This document shows, piece by piece, positions 23,200 to 34,900 of a stretch of 64,000 bases of DNA. Each line of letters starts with the position of its first letter. Position 1 is the stretch's first letter. Origin of the DNA: Nectonema munidae (Eukaryota; Nematomorpha; Nectonematoida; Nectonematidae); NCBI GenBank assembly GCA_030549495.1, contig JAUIRK010000686.1:124001-188000 (forward strand), read 5' to 3'. Both the position numbers and the translations under genes were made by a program. The notes beneath the pieces are model-generated. The model made no database searches and was not told where the DNA came from. It saw only the letters and a list, made by a program, of their open reading frames with translations.

Positions 23200-24530
23200 T
23201 AGGCCACTTTTTTATTTTGGAAATTCTTCATGATTATCATATCATCTTTTACTTCTTCTTCCCTTGTTGACTTTATAATCTCTCTTATCTGAGTCGTAAT
23301 GAATTAGATTATCAACGTTTTTAGAAGTTATATACATAGAGCCATCTTCTTTTAGTGTTTCTGCTAGCTTCACAGTGAAAAATTTTCATGAAAATCCATA
23401 GTTTCCACAAGGTTTTTGGAGAGAGTTTCAAACGGAAATAGAATTAAAAGTGCGAATGACGACTTGATCCATTGGTTGAAAAAGATATTTTGTATTCTCA
23501 GATAAAAATTCGATTCTTAATCTCTCGTACGAAGGGTCGTACGCATGACCTCCAGCATTGTCCAAAAAAGAAGAACTTTAAATTTGAGTCTCTTCTCATC
23601 GAGATAAAGCAATGGTGAAATTACTTAGATGTTAGCGTTTTTGTTATACAAGCATTTAGGTTGTGTATCCAATAAACTGATAGAAGATTTTTATTTTTGT
23701 TTTTGAGACCCCTTGGATTTTTGCATTTATAAATGTTTCTTGGTTTTATCATTTGGCATTCTACATTTCAACAAATTATAAGTACAGCGCGATCTTTGTA
23801 TGCTTTAAAACTGGTAGTTTTGGATTTTTCTTCCATAACGAAGGTCCCTGTTGGCATCTTTTTCCAAAAAAAAGCTGTCTCATCCCTGCTGTACACTTGT
23901 TCAGGTAAATAATCAATTGCTCAATAATCATTTAGAAAGTGTTTTTGACATATTTTTCAGCGGTGAATTTGTCTGCAGGACCTGTTTCACCATCCAATGA
24001 AATACTTGTTAGTTGAAATCTCATTTGAAATTTCTCGAGTCAACTTTTGTTCGCAGTAAATTTTGTTTGATTGATGGAAGGTGACATTGCTATTGAAGGT
24101 TGAGCTGTTAAAAACTCATACAACTTTTGGGCATTTTCACAGATTGTGTTTGTGTCCAAGGGAATATTCTTCTTTCTACAGTCGCTTATTTAAAACACCT
24201 AAAGCACATTCCATCTTTACTATGCTCTCTTTTCGTGTAGTAATAAGCCTTTTGGCAGTGGTGTTGAATGTTATTGATACTCATGATCTTAACTTTTTTT
24301 CCTCCTTCTTTATATAGCGAAAACAGTATTCATTGATAATAAATAAGCGACCAACCGCTGCATAGTTTCTTCCTTCATCCTGCATGTCCAAAAGATTTCT
24401 TTTTCCCTTATTTTGAGCAATTTCCTAGTTCGTTTATGATCATTGCCAGAACGCTTAGAAAGTACATGACGCTTGGGTTGAATTGTAGCGCTGTAAAAAG
24501 AATAACAGTCGTTTTTATCCATAAAATGGA
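23200..24530 (-). pseudogene. Tigger1-like (pogo) transposase, broken
   Basis: The minus strand reads as a degenerate Tigger/pogo transposase across all three frames. The N-terminal helix-turn-helix LLDMQDEGRNYAAVGRLFI and YIKKEEKKLR lie near 24420-24290. The second DNA-binding domain, with DCRKKNIPLDTNTICENAQK, is near 24190-24130. ISLDGETGPADKFTAEKY is at about 24030-23970. YLPEQVY then DETAFFWKKMPTGTF is near 23920-23850. The DDE-end blocks LDNAGGHAYDP and FQPMDQVVIRTF are near 23565-23470. The blocks come in the right order and spacing, with a dozen or more stops and frameshifts. The terminal repeats and TA duplication were not found. Confidence 0.85.
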
Positions 24531-25145
24531 TTCCAATAAACAGAATGAATTTAGAATAAACAGTACAAATTTAATGGATTGGTTGGAGATATCAAAGCAC
24601 TTTCCGTCGTAAGGCTATATGCTCGCATTGATGGTTAACCACAGATTTTGTTAATTTGTTTTTAAGAGTTGGGAGCCTTGGGGATAGGGTTGCCAGATAG
24701 ATTTAAAGCCTTTAAGCCAAATTAAAACTGAAAAAAACCAAAAAAAAGCCAAACAAACAATTTTTTTATTAATAGATTTTATATACCAATTTATAAAAAA
24801 AAATCATAAATCTTGAAAAAAATCCATAAGCGAGGTTTCATCACCATAAGTATTTTGAGAATTAATGTTTTCAAGCATCATAGAAGTTGGAATAAAGTCT
24901 TTGCAACATTTTCCAGAAGATGCTAGAACTCAGCCAACTCTTTAAACTCTTCATGTTCAAAAATACCTATCCAAAAAACTTCTGATTAGTCAAATAAACC
25001 TTTATCCTTAAATTGTGGTTCATTCTTCCAATCAATAAAGATAATTTTTCAATATTGTTCTTCAACAATATAGAATAGATGGCAAAGAGGCAATTTTTTT
25101 AATTCTGGTCTTGAAACTTGATTCAAAACAATCATTGGACTAAGT
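24531..25145. other. AT-rich DNA with a GGGTTGCCAGAT motif
   Basis: 24687-24698 reads GGGTTGCCAGAT followed by AAAGCC words, similar to the ends of a widespread class of hAT-like repeats. No partner end is seen. Otherwise unremarkable. Confidence 0.35.
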
Positions 25146-25760
25146 TTGGATAGCCCTAAAATACTGCGTGAAGAATTTGCTACCCGTTTTGCAGCACTAA
25201 GATTGTTAAGTACAGACTTCAAGCTTTTTACTTCTCCATTTGACTATAATGTGGAAGACGTTCTACAGTGCGATGAGAAATTGAGAGCAAAGTTCAGCTT
25301 GTCATCTCCTCTGTTTTTCTTTCAAAATTTTGTTTTTCCTACTAACAATTTCCCAAATTTAATTACGCATATTCAAAGCGTTGTGGCTATGTTCGGTAGC
25401 ACTTACTGCTGTGAGCAGTTATTTTCGAAAATAAATTACACCAAGTCTTACCTTCGCTCTCAACTCTCAGACCGCCACCTTAATGACGTTCTTAGGTTGT
25501 CTACCTCAAGCATTGATCCAGACATCACAAAACTTCTTAATATAAAACAGTACCAACAGTCTCATTGATTTGTAGTTTTGAATAAATTACTTTGTACTAT
25601 TTTGTTTTTACCAATTATTATCATTTAATGATAAAGCATGTAAAAATGTATTATAAATATTATAAAAATTAAAGTAAATCTGATATTTTGCTTCTTTGGC
25701 CTGTGAGCTCATTTCAAATGTCCCATCTGGCCCTCACCCTGAAAAGATTTCTAACCCCTG
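25146..25760 (+). pseudogene. hAT transposase C-terminus, GTF2IRD2/EPM2AIP1-like
   Basis: 25146-25568 is open for 140 codons and ends at a natural stop. LREEFATRFAALRLL is followed by LRAKFSLS, then MFGSTYCCEQLFSKI, LRSQLSDRHLNDVLRLSTSS and IDPDITKLL, typical of the last quarter of GTF2IRD2/SCAND3-like hAT transposases, ending in the expected QQSH. The N-terminal three quarters are missing. 60-190 bases downstream come GGCCC words and CTAACCCCTG (ends 25760), the inverse of a CAGGGGTT hAT terminus, so the right end of the element is probably at 25760. Confidence 0.8.
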
Positions 25761-25768
25761 CGCTAGAG

Positions 25769-26719
25769 AAAAGGAATAGCGGAAAAACTTTATTCGGCTT
25801 TAATCAACAACATGGGAAATAAAAGTGACAAAATAGTGAGAAAGTGCGAAGTTTACATTGTGGTGAAGTGATTTCGTGTTAATGGCAACTTTAATTGGAC
25901 CTCAAATTAGTGGCTTCAAGCTTTAATTGGCAAGTAAGTACATGTGAGAGTAAGAAGCGTTGGACAAAGCAGTGAGTTCACGGTTATTGATATAACAAGG
26001 ATTAACTTTCATTCACAATAACATTATGATACGAAACATCAAATTGTTGGTTTGTTGCTGAACTGGAACTTGTTGTTGGAAAACTCTACAGAAAGGTTAT
26101 TATGGTGTAATCTTTCATTGATACAAAACAAAAACTCTGTTTGCATTAAAAATAACAGATTTAGAGGATGTGCCTAGCACCAAGTGTGAATGTAACTTGA
26201 GAAAGCCTATTTCAAAAGTGTCTCAAGAGAAGAATAGATTCCAATTATATTGGCAGCTTCGTCAAATAAATCTCCAGTACTCCGCTCCGTCAAGTACTAT
26301 CGCCCCAAGGGAATAACTTTGCAAGGTGCATAAGCTCTACTATTATAGCTCTAAACATTAGACGAACTGTTTTTCTTTTGCTTTGTCCGATCCCAGCAAA
26401 CTTTTAATTCTTTTTCTTTTGTGCACCACTTTAACGTTTGAATTTTTTAACATTCGGAGACATTAAATATGAAAAACGAATTGAAAACATTTAATAAATA
26501 TGTGTGTGTATTTTAGTTCAGTTAACATGTTAAGAGTTGGGTAGTGTCCAATTGACATATGGCTCAGTCCTCCCTAGATCAAGACATAATTAAATCATTT
26601 TAAATAAAATAGCACGTAAATTGATGAGATGCTCTTTACATAGTGATTCTACTTCCAAACATTCCATGAATATTCTCGAATCTATGAGGCCATTAGTTGA
26701 TAATTGGGATACTCTATAA
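25769..26719. other. AT-rich DNA, nothing identified
   Basis: I see no gene, terminal repeat or transposase motif. Confidence 0.45.
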
Positions 26720-26830
26720 CAGGGGCTGGCATCATTTTAAGAGTGAAGGCCAGATGAGACTTTTGGGAGAAGGCTGTGGGACAAAATGACAAATGAAATA
26801 TGGCAGATACTGTATTATAGAAAGCGTATA
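26720..26830 (+). mobile_element. Left end of a GTF2IRD2-type hAT
   Basis: CAGGGGCTGGCATCATTTTA, then AGTGAAGGCCAGATGAGAC and TGTGGGACAAAATG, is the typical left terminus of the element class whose right end is at 25760. The preceding 8 bases, CTCTATAA, would be the target duplication. The rest of this copy could not be followed. Confidence 0.6.
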
Positions 26831-27289
26831 TTATAAATATAGTATATTTACTTCAAGTGTGTGGCGATGTTCTAAGATGGAATGGATTGTAAAAGCCATA
26901 TTGAAAATTATGAAGAATCTTCTGACAATAATATTCATGTAGATGCTGTTGGAATCATTATTGCCAGCTAATGAATATTCACAGGTAAATTTTAAAATTT
27001 TTTAATTTGTATAACTTTTTTCACATTTTTAGAAATCAAAAGCATCGATTTAGAAATCGATGTTCCGCTTCAATAAACGCAGTCTTTATAAAAAAAACCT
27101 TTTTTTTGATATTTATTCAAATTCAGTGGTTTTCAGAAAAAGTTTGATTTCAGGTGTTATATAAAGAAATGTTTGAAAGCTGTATAAACAAATTGAAAAC
27201 TAGGTTATTCAAACTTTTAATCATAATAAAATGTAGATTAATTTTTTAAAAATAAAATGTCTCAAAACAAATGTCTCTAATGAAGTCTA

Positions 27290-27847
27290 TTTTGATATTG
27301 TGGCCAAAAAATTAAGACTTTTTGGAAATAGAGTATGGGAAAGATTTAGCATAACATATAGACATTGAAATTGATGAAAAATTAAAAAGTGAACTTGTTG
27401 TGGGAAAGGCATTATTATTGAAAGAATTCTTTCCCGATATTCATCACCACTTTGCTGACATTATGAAAATCTTATACAAATATAAAGATAACTTACAAAA
27501 TTTGTACAAATTATATGAAGGTAAAAATTTGAAAAAATATTTAACACAAAAAAGTAAAATTATTATAATTTTATATTTTAAGGGCTTCAACTTTTAGTAC
27601 AGCACCGTGTGAAAGATATTTTTCACTAAAAAGAATTTCCACCAACCAATGAGTTATGATACTGCACAAAAAGAAATGAAATCTGATCCGTCTATAAAAT
27701 ACTTTCTGAATACACTAACATTCCTTCTAAAAAAATTCAAAAAAAAATAAATAAAATTGTTTTAGTTATTTTTATTCATTCGATTTTTTTTATTGGGCCC
27801 GACTTATTTTATAGCCCCCACCAATAAAATTTTATAGCTACGTTACT
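27290..27847 (+). pseudogene. hAT C-terminal remnant with right terminus
   Basis: 27400-27540 encodes a short Lys-rich helical stretch, and about 27590-27650 reads STAPCERYFSLKRIS, a decayed hAT dimerisation motif. The segment ends CTACGTTACTG at 27847, the inverse of the CAGTAACGTAG terminus of another hAT family. The left end was not found. Non-functional. Confidence 0.6.
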
Positions 27848-27931
27848 GCATATGGGAATCAATCATGATCAAAAAATTTCCAGTGAAACTTTTTTGAAAA
27901 AGAAAGCTTCTTTGTGAAAGCCAGAGGCTCA

Positions 27932-29900
27932 CAGTGTGCTAGGTGTGCGGCGCACACCTTATAATTTCATGCAGTTAAACTTGTTTGATTTGTTAAACTC
28001 AGCTTATTGGCTTTTCAAGACTTATGTAGCTAATAGTATGAATGAAATGATATTTAAACTTGAATTTAAGTGAAGTTGCGCTATGTCTCAGGCGCACGCT
28101 TCATATATCTACAATGCTATATTTTATATGCGATTTTTCCGTATCACTTCTACTTTGCATTAGTAGTATAAGAAGTTGAAAGGCGTTATATTTTCTGAAG
28201 CACACGATATGCCAGTATTCAAAACTTATTCAAACGCTTAGTTGACGTTGTGTGTTTTTTGGCTAAACAAAATTTAGCATTCAGAGGACATTCTGAACTT
28301 GATTCTTCTTTAAATCGTGGAAACTACGTTGAGCTTTTAGAAGTTATTAAAAATTACGACTCTTTATTGAATGAGCATTTAACCGAGTCTAAAGTTTTCC
28401 AAGGTACATCTCCTACTATACAAAATGACATAATTAAAGCCATTGCAAATACTTTGAGAGCTCATATAAAAGATTATTCAATAATTTTAGATGAGTCTTC
28501 TGATATCGTGTGTAAATCTCAATTATCCACCGTTTTCAGATTTTTTTTAGAAGAAAAAGTTTATGAGAGGTTTACAGGCTTTACAGATGTGAGTGCTGAC
28601 AGAACTTCAGAAGGACTTTTCAAACACGTTACAAATATTTTGAATGAGTATGAGGTTCGAAATTAGTTGGTCAAACTTAGGATGAATGAGTGGTCACATC
28701 AATGGACTACAAAAAAAGTATCAAATATTTACCCTTTTGCATTATTTACACATTGTTATGCTCATGTTCTGAATTTAATTTTACAACAAAGTTTATCAAA
28801 AATAAAAGTTTGTAGGCAATTTTTTCATACATTGAGTACCCTCGCATCGTATTTTTCCAAGTCATCTAAAAGAGTTTATTTTTTACCAGACTTTGTAAGA
28901 AGAAAATTGCCCTCAGTTGCACCCACAAGATTGAACTTTACTTCTCGTCTGTGCAACACTGTTTATAAATTTAGAAAAGAAATTGTTGACTTTTTTTATG
29001 ATATGCTTGAAAACGATGAGAAATGGGACAGTGAAGATACAGTTAGAGGTAGAGGTTTTTTTATTAACTTTTTTGGAACTTCCAGAAAATGTTTTTTTAT
29101 TTAAAGTTTTTTCTGATTTGTTCACCCAAACAGATATGCTATACAATATCCTACTAGCTAAAGAATTTGATATTCTTTACTGTAGCAAAAAAGTAATTGA
29201 TGTTAAAACATATTTATTAAATAAAGAACAAAACGGTTTTGATGCTTATTGGCATTCTTTTCAAACAAAGCAGGATAGAAACATTACAGCAGGCAAAAAA
29301 CTAAAAACATCATAACTTATTCAATGTTCAGACGAAAAAACTTATTATTATCAACTTTTCCTTTCTATTTTAACTTCATTATGTGAAGAAATCGATGTTA
29401 GATTCAACTATTTTGCTCGAATAAAGTTTTTTGAACTATTGTACCATGAAAAATATTTTGATTATGAAAAAAAGTTTCCTGAAAGTCTTATCGATGAATT
29501 AACTGACACATAGAAAAATCTTTTTGATAATATAAAGTTAAAGAATGAACTCAAAGTAATATATGTTTCTTCGGAGTTCCGTAATAAACCCATCTACGAG
29601 TTTGTCAAGTTTATTGTTGATCATAAACTTCAAAAAGCTTTTACCGAATCTTTCAAACTGGCACAACTTGTTTTAACAATTCCATGTACTACTGCAGCTG
29701 TTGAAAGATCCTTTTCGACAATAAAAAAAATTAAAACAGCCTGCAGAGCAACTCAGACACAAGGGAGATTAAATGATCTCAGCTTGATATCTATTGAAAA
29801 ACAACTACTATTGAACATTAAAAAAGAAGAATCATTTTGTCAAAAAATACTAAATGAATTTTTAAAACAGGAAAGAAGATTGTTGTTTACTTACAAATAA
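27932..29900 (+). pseudogene. hAT transposase, ZMYM1/DUF4371-like, nearly full length
   Basis: Reading starts around 28205 with IQNLFKRLVDVVCFLAKQNL and AFRGHSELDSSLNRGNYVEL, then YSIILDESSD (catalytic acidic block), PFALFTHCYAHVLNLILQ, APTRLNFTSR, and the C-terminal TTAAVERSFSTIKKIKT with RLNDLSLISIEKQLL. It is broken by TAG at 28664, a frameshift near 29060, TAA near 29312 and TAG near 29511; otherwise the protein is almost continuous, about 560 residues. A left terminus CAGTGTGCTAGGTGTGCGG is plausible at 27932; no matching right end was seen. Moderate age. Confidence 0.85.
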
Positions 29901-30230
29901 AAATCTTATTTTTTTTTTCAAGCACACATTTGTTTGAGTTTCACCCTAAGCCACTGGTGAAAGCTGCTATTACTAAAAAAGATTACAAGTTTATATCAAG
30001 ATTTTTACTTTTCTATAAGCCTATCACAAGAGACACAATCTCGAATAAAATTGCTTACATCAGAATGATGATTTCAATTTGTTTTTTAGTAAGTAAGAAT
30101 ATTTTATATGACCTTTTTTGTAGGCCTGCTGTTTAAATGTAAAACTAGTACTATGCAACTTACTTTTTTCAACACCCTTCCATTGATATACTACAGAGAC
30201 ATAGTTAGACACATTGACACACACACACAC
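29901..30230. other. AT-rich spacer
   Basis: A 68-codon open frame at 29930-30136 shows no recognisable family. Nothing else is seen. Confidence 0.4.
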
Positions 30231-30500
30231 TTAGTACCCCTCTAAGAAACGGTGTGTCCCTCGCTATGATTGATATTTTGTATAGCAATGTGTTATAAAA
30301 TTATTTAGGCCCCTGGTTGAAATTCCTCGCTATGCTACTGACGTAAATACACAGACAAGACACGGACACACATGCATAGATGACAAACATAGGGTTCCTT
30401 CTGAGAAACGCTGTGTCCCTCACTGAGAAAGATATATTATGTAGTAATGTGCTCTAAAATAATTTTGGGTCCCTTTAAGAAATTCCTCGCTATGCTAGTG
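30231..30500. repeat. Diverged tandem duplication, period about 157
   Basis: Two units, 30231-30341 and 30389-30500, share GAGAAACG/AAGAAACG, TGTGTCCCTC, TAATGTG and GAAATTCCTCGCTATGCTA. Each unit ends TGCTACTG or TGCTAGTG, which looks like a hAT terminus (inverse CAGTAGCATAGCGAGG). Confidence 0.75.
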
Positions 30501-30860
30501 GACAGACACTGTCGCACACAAGTATATGTATATATACCGAGACGAGCATATACACGTAGACGTACACTCAGACACACAAACATACAGGAGGACAAATACA
30601 TACACAAACCAAAACACACAGATACGAAAACAGACGGATCCATATACCAGACATAGACAAACACATATATTGTACACACACGGAGACATACACACTCGTA
30701 GATGTACACGCACAGACACGCGTGCACACAGACACAGGCAAACACATATAGAGACAGGTACACTACACGTAGACACATACATACACATTCACGTTTACAC
30801 ATATAGACAAGAAAGAACACGGATCCATATGCACGCATTATGAATACCCTATGTTCATTA
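30501..30860. repeat. CA/GA-rich low-complexity tract
   Basis: Purine-rich ACACAGAC-type words with many ACAC steps. Several overlapping open frames exist only because of the composition. Confidence 0.85.
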
Positions 30861-31709
30861 CAATTTTTTTTATTTGGAGGATTCCTAGTCTTTTCCAAAT
30901 AGTGTAATTCTTTTATTTAGATATTGAACTCCGAATGACTTTATCACAATAGATGAACAACTCCTAAGGTATCGAGGAAACTATCCAATCAAAGTTTTTG
31001 ATAAAACCAAACCTGGTAAATATTGAATAAAATTTTACCACATAAATGATGCACAGACTTTTAATGTATTGTCACCTGAAATTTATATTTCATTTGTCCA
31101 AAATGCTTTTAGATTGAAATTTTTAAGAGTTAAGTGTAAATTCATCGAGTTAAATTTATCAACAGTAAATTCACTGACATAATTTTTATATTTCTTGACT
31201 ATGATTTATAACTTATTAAACTAAATTTTTTATTTTATAATTAACTTTTTATTTTGTGTATGAATGATTCTAATCTATTTTTTCATTTTTTAATAAATTT
31301 TAATTTTGATAAATGTTATAAGATTTTTTTATACACACACAGTAAAATTCAGTAAAAAAATGAGAAAAAAAAATAGATTTGTAAAATTACTCATTCAAGA
31401 AATTTTTATGTAATTAATGAAAATAAATTAAAACAAGTTAAATTTTGCTTAATGAAAAATAATAAGACAGTTAAATTTTGAAAAAATAAATTATAAAAAA
31501 TTTAGTTTCATAGATCTTGTATCGAAGCCAAGGCCTTGAGTTAGTGAAATCCAGTACCTAACAAACTTTACTTATGCTCCCCTTTTTAGAGTCTAAAAGA
31601 AATTAGTTAAAGTTAAAATAAAAAAATGGTAAAAATTATTTATTTTTTTTTACAAATTTACGAGAATGAATTTACGGGTCGCCAGTTTCAGGTGTATTTC
31701 ATCCTGATC
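30861..31709. other. AT-rich intergenic DNA
   Basis: Spacer downstream of DPH2. No gene is identified. Confidence 0.5.
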
Positions 31710-31715
31710 TTTATT
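31710..31715 (-). promoter_or_regulatory. Poly(A) signal of DPH2
   Basis: AATAAA on the minus strand, 71 bases after the DPH2 stop. Confidence 0.6.
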
Positions 31716-31785
31716 CCCATTATGGCATTCCATGAAGAACAGATCAGCAAAAATGGAGACAATTAAAAATATTAAGCAGGTAATC

Positions 31786-31949
31786 TTATTTATTGTTTGC
31801 TAAAGAAAGAATATTTGAGCAGGTACAATTCTGTAAAGTGCATGTGTAATTTGATGCAATACCACATCTTCCCTTTTTCACCTCACAAACTTCTGTTTCT
31901 CCATATTTAGGATCCAAGCCTTTCCAACTCCTTATTTCCATATGGTCCA
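31786..31949 (-). CDS. DPH2 exon f (terminal)
   Basis: 164 bases. The acceptor reads ATATTTATAG|TGGACC. It encodes MEIRSWKGLDPKYGETEV and KKGRCGIASNY, the signature C-terminal motif of DPH2, and ends with TAA at 31786-31788. Confidence 0.87.
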
Positions 31950-34900
31950 CTATAAATATTATTGATAAGTTAGTTTTTTAGACATTTAAAATAATAACCT
32001 TTTTATTCTTTTTTTCCACTGGTCTTTTATCAAAAAAATAAAGAGGTTACAGCCATTTTCAACTTATAATAAATAAGTGTATTCCTGAAGAGAAAATGTA
32101 ATTCTAGAAATGTCTACTAAATGAAAAATCCAAGGATTGTGAGTCGGAGCAGGAGATTTAAAGGATTGGGAATCAGAGTTGGAGCGGGTACCTAATAAAA
32201 TTTAGGGGTCGAAATTGGTCTTTTAAGTATTAAAAAATACTTCATAAGTATTTCAAATAAATGTAATAAAATTATTAAATATTAAAATATAGTTTAATTT
32301 TTGTAAGGATCTTTAATTGTAGTCGGAATAGAAGAAATGGCGTTAAATTTTTTAAAAACATGGAGTCGGTGTCAAAGTTGGATTTAGGAGTTTGTATCTG
32401 AGTCGGATATTTTTCCTTCCCACTCCCCAGCATTGAAAAAATGCATCTGAAATGCAGGGACATTCAAAAGTCGAAATACATAGGAAAAAATAATTTATTA
32501 ACAAAAATTAAATAGTCTGCGTTAGCCATTTTCCCACAAAACAGATCTTCGTAATATAGAATTATTTAAATTCTTCGATACTAAATGAATGTAAAAGGAA
32601 TTCATGGTAGTTATAAGCTTTTCAAAATTAGGATAAGAAAACTCTGCACTAAATTTTATTATAAATGTGAAAACGGCATGCCTTAAGAACTTTCCGAAAA
32701 TATGGAAGTGTTATCATTTAAAAATAAGTGGAGGGTGAAAAGTCTTGCTATGATCAATAAGAGATCAAATATTTTTCAATGCAAAATGAAAAACCTATAG
32801 AGAACCAGTAAAAACGAAAACTGCCTGCGCATAATTTGGAGTATTTGGCAAAATCATTTGGAGTTAAAATATGAGCCATTTAAGTTTATCATAATTGAAC
32901 TTACTTAGCTAAACTATGTCAATACTTTTGAATATTTAGTTTAACTTATCAAAAATAAAGGAGAAATTACTTGCTGTGAATAAATTGGAAAGAGTTTTCG
33001 TAGAGTTAATAGATACTGAAAGATCTTCAGAACTTTTGTCACTTGCATTATCATCACTTAAATTTTTATCCGTTTCTGAATAACAAATACAAATAATATT
33101 CATACAAAGAAATAAATATATGTTCAATATATAAGAACCATGTAGCATCACTTCTAACCCGTATATATAACTTTGAGAATATTAACAAAAAATAAAAATT
33201 CATATAATAACAAACAAATAATTATAAAATGAAAATTATGAATTCTGAAAATTCCAATATTAAATAAATGAGTTGAAGGTTCACTTATGAATTATAAAAA
33301 GGTGGTTAACTAAATTTTAAGCGTTTACCCAACAAAAAATACCTTGATATTGAAACAAAACAGCGCCGAATAGAGATAAAAATTCAAAATGAGAAGTATT
33401 CCTGCTTTCTAAATTAAACTCCACTTCTATTCTTTGAATGAAATAGAGAAAATAGATAGGTCATCTAAGTTCAATGTCTAAGCTATATCGCATTATCCTG
33501 AAATAATTCAAAAAATAGCACATGCAGTAACTGCATTACTCCCAGCAGAAGAAGAAGATTTGGTAGAGGCCATTTTTTTCTGAAGACAGATTCATTTTAT
33601 TTAAATTTATTTGATCTGCGTTTTCCCTTCGTTTTATGCTCAGTGTAATTTTCATTTAATTTAAATTTAGTTCTTATTCCTTTGTTTCAATAATAAGAAA
33701 ATAGGAATTTTGCGAAACTGAATTTATGCCAATGTTTCATGGTAGCGGTCATGCCAAATAAATTGATAAGCTATGGAGCCGTAGCCGCCAGTTTGAAAAG
33801 AATGGCTCCCGCAGCTCTGGTTAGTAAAGAAAAGAAAATTCTAAGAATAGCATTCAATGAAAAACATGCCCTCGTGGGTTTATGTGGGTACATGGGTAAT
33901 TGATTTTATATTTGTAATGTGAGCGAAACATCTTCTCCTGAGTTCAAACATGGAAACAAATGAAGGGAACGTAGAAAATATGATGGATCAGACTAAAGAG
34001 CACATTTTTCTAAAAAAAAAAGCATAGGAAAGTACATGAGATGTGAATTTGAGTCTGATTCAGTTTAATATTATTTTTAAGAGCCACGGCGTTTATATTT
34101 ATTTAAATTTAGGTTAATTACTGGAATGACAACTTCACAATCAAATATATTAAATGCATTATAAATCATGTGTGAGAATTCATTTGACGCCCATCAAAAA
34201 ATATACAATCATTTCCCTTTTTTTTTATAAGTATCGTCAAAGTCTTTATCCAAAAACTTCGTTTTTTGCGTTGTTTTAACTTTATTGTGATTATAGCTAG
34301 TTTTTTTCTTTAACAGTTATCAAGCTAGCATCTAGAAAAGCAAAAGTTGTAATAGTTGCTGTCTTAACCCAATTCCAAATCTAATGCTATGCTTTGCATC
34401 ATTGAAGATTTCCATTTTATTGTCTTCAATTTTTTTTAAATTTATAACCCACCATCTATTTTCTGACTTCGTTTCACCATCACCAAATTCAAATCATTTG
34501 TTAAATTAGATTGCTTATTTCTATTCTTTCGTATTTTTCGCTCTTGTTTTAACTTATTTTCAACGTCGTCAGTAAGCCTGGCTGAATCTGATAGGTTCCA
34601 ACTTTTTTTCTTTTATCCATAATAAAGGCTAGTTTTTAATTTTATTATTTCTAACATGAGCAAAATATGATACCTTTTTTTTCATTTTCACAACGGTTAC
34701 AGGCAAAAATTCATAACAGCTAGTTATTTTACACTCGAAACTAAAGATGTCAAAAAGCCTCAAGTTTGCTAACAAAAGTTTCTTTAATACGAAGCTTTCC
34801 TCTTCCAATAGATATATGCTATGAAGTAATGGGTCTTTTCCACTTTGTTCTCTTAACCATATTCCTTATCGTAAAATGTTTCTCTAAGTAGCTAAGTTCA

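Noticed and set aside
30437-30898. 153-codon Cys/Val-rich minus open frame and overlapping plus frames
   Set aside because: Explained by the CA/GA-rich low-complexity tract; no family resemblance and three frames are open at once.
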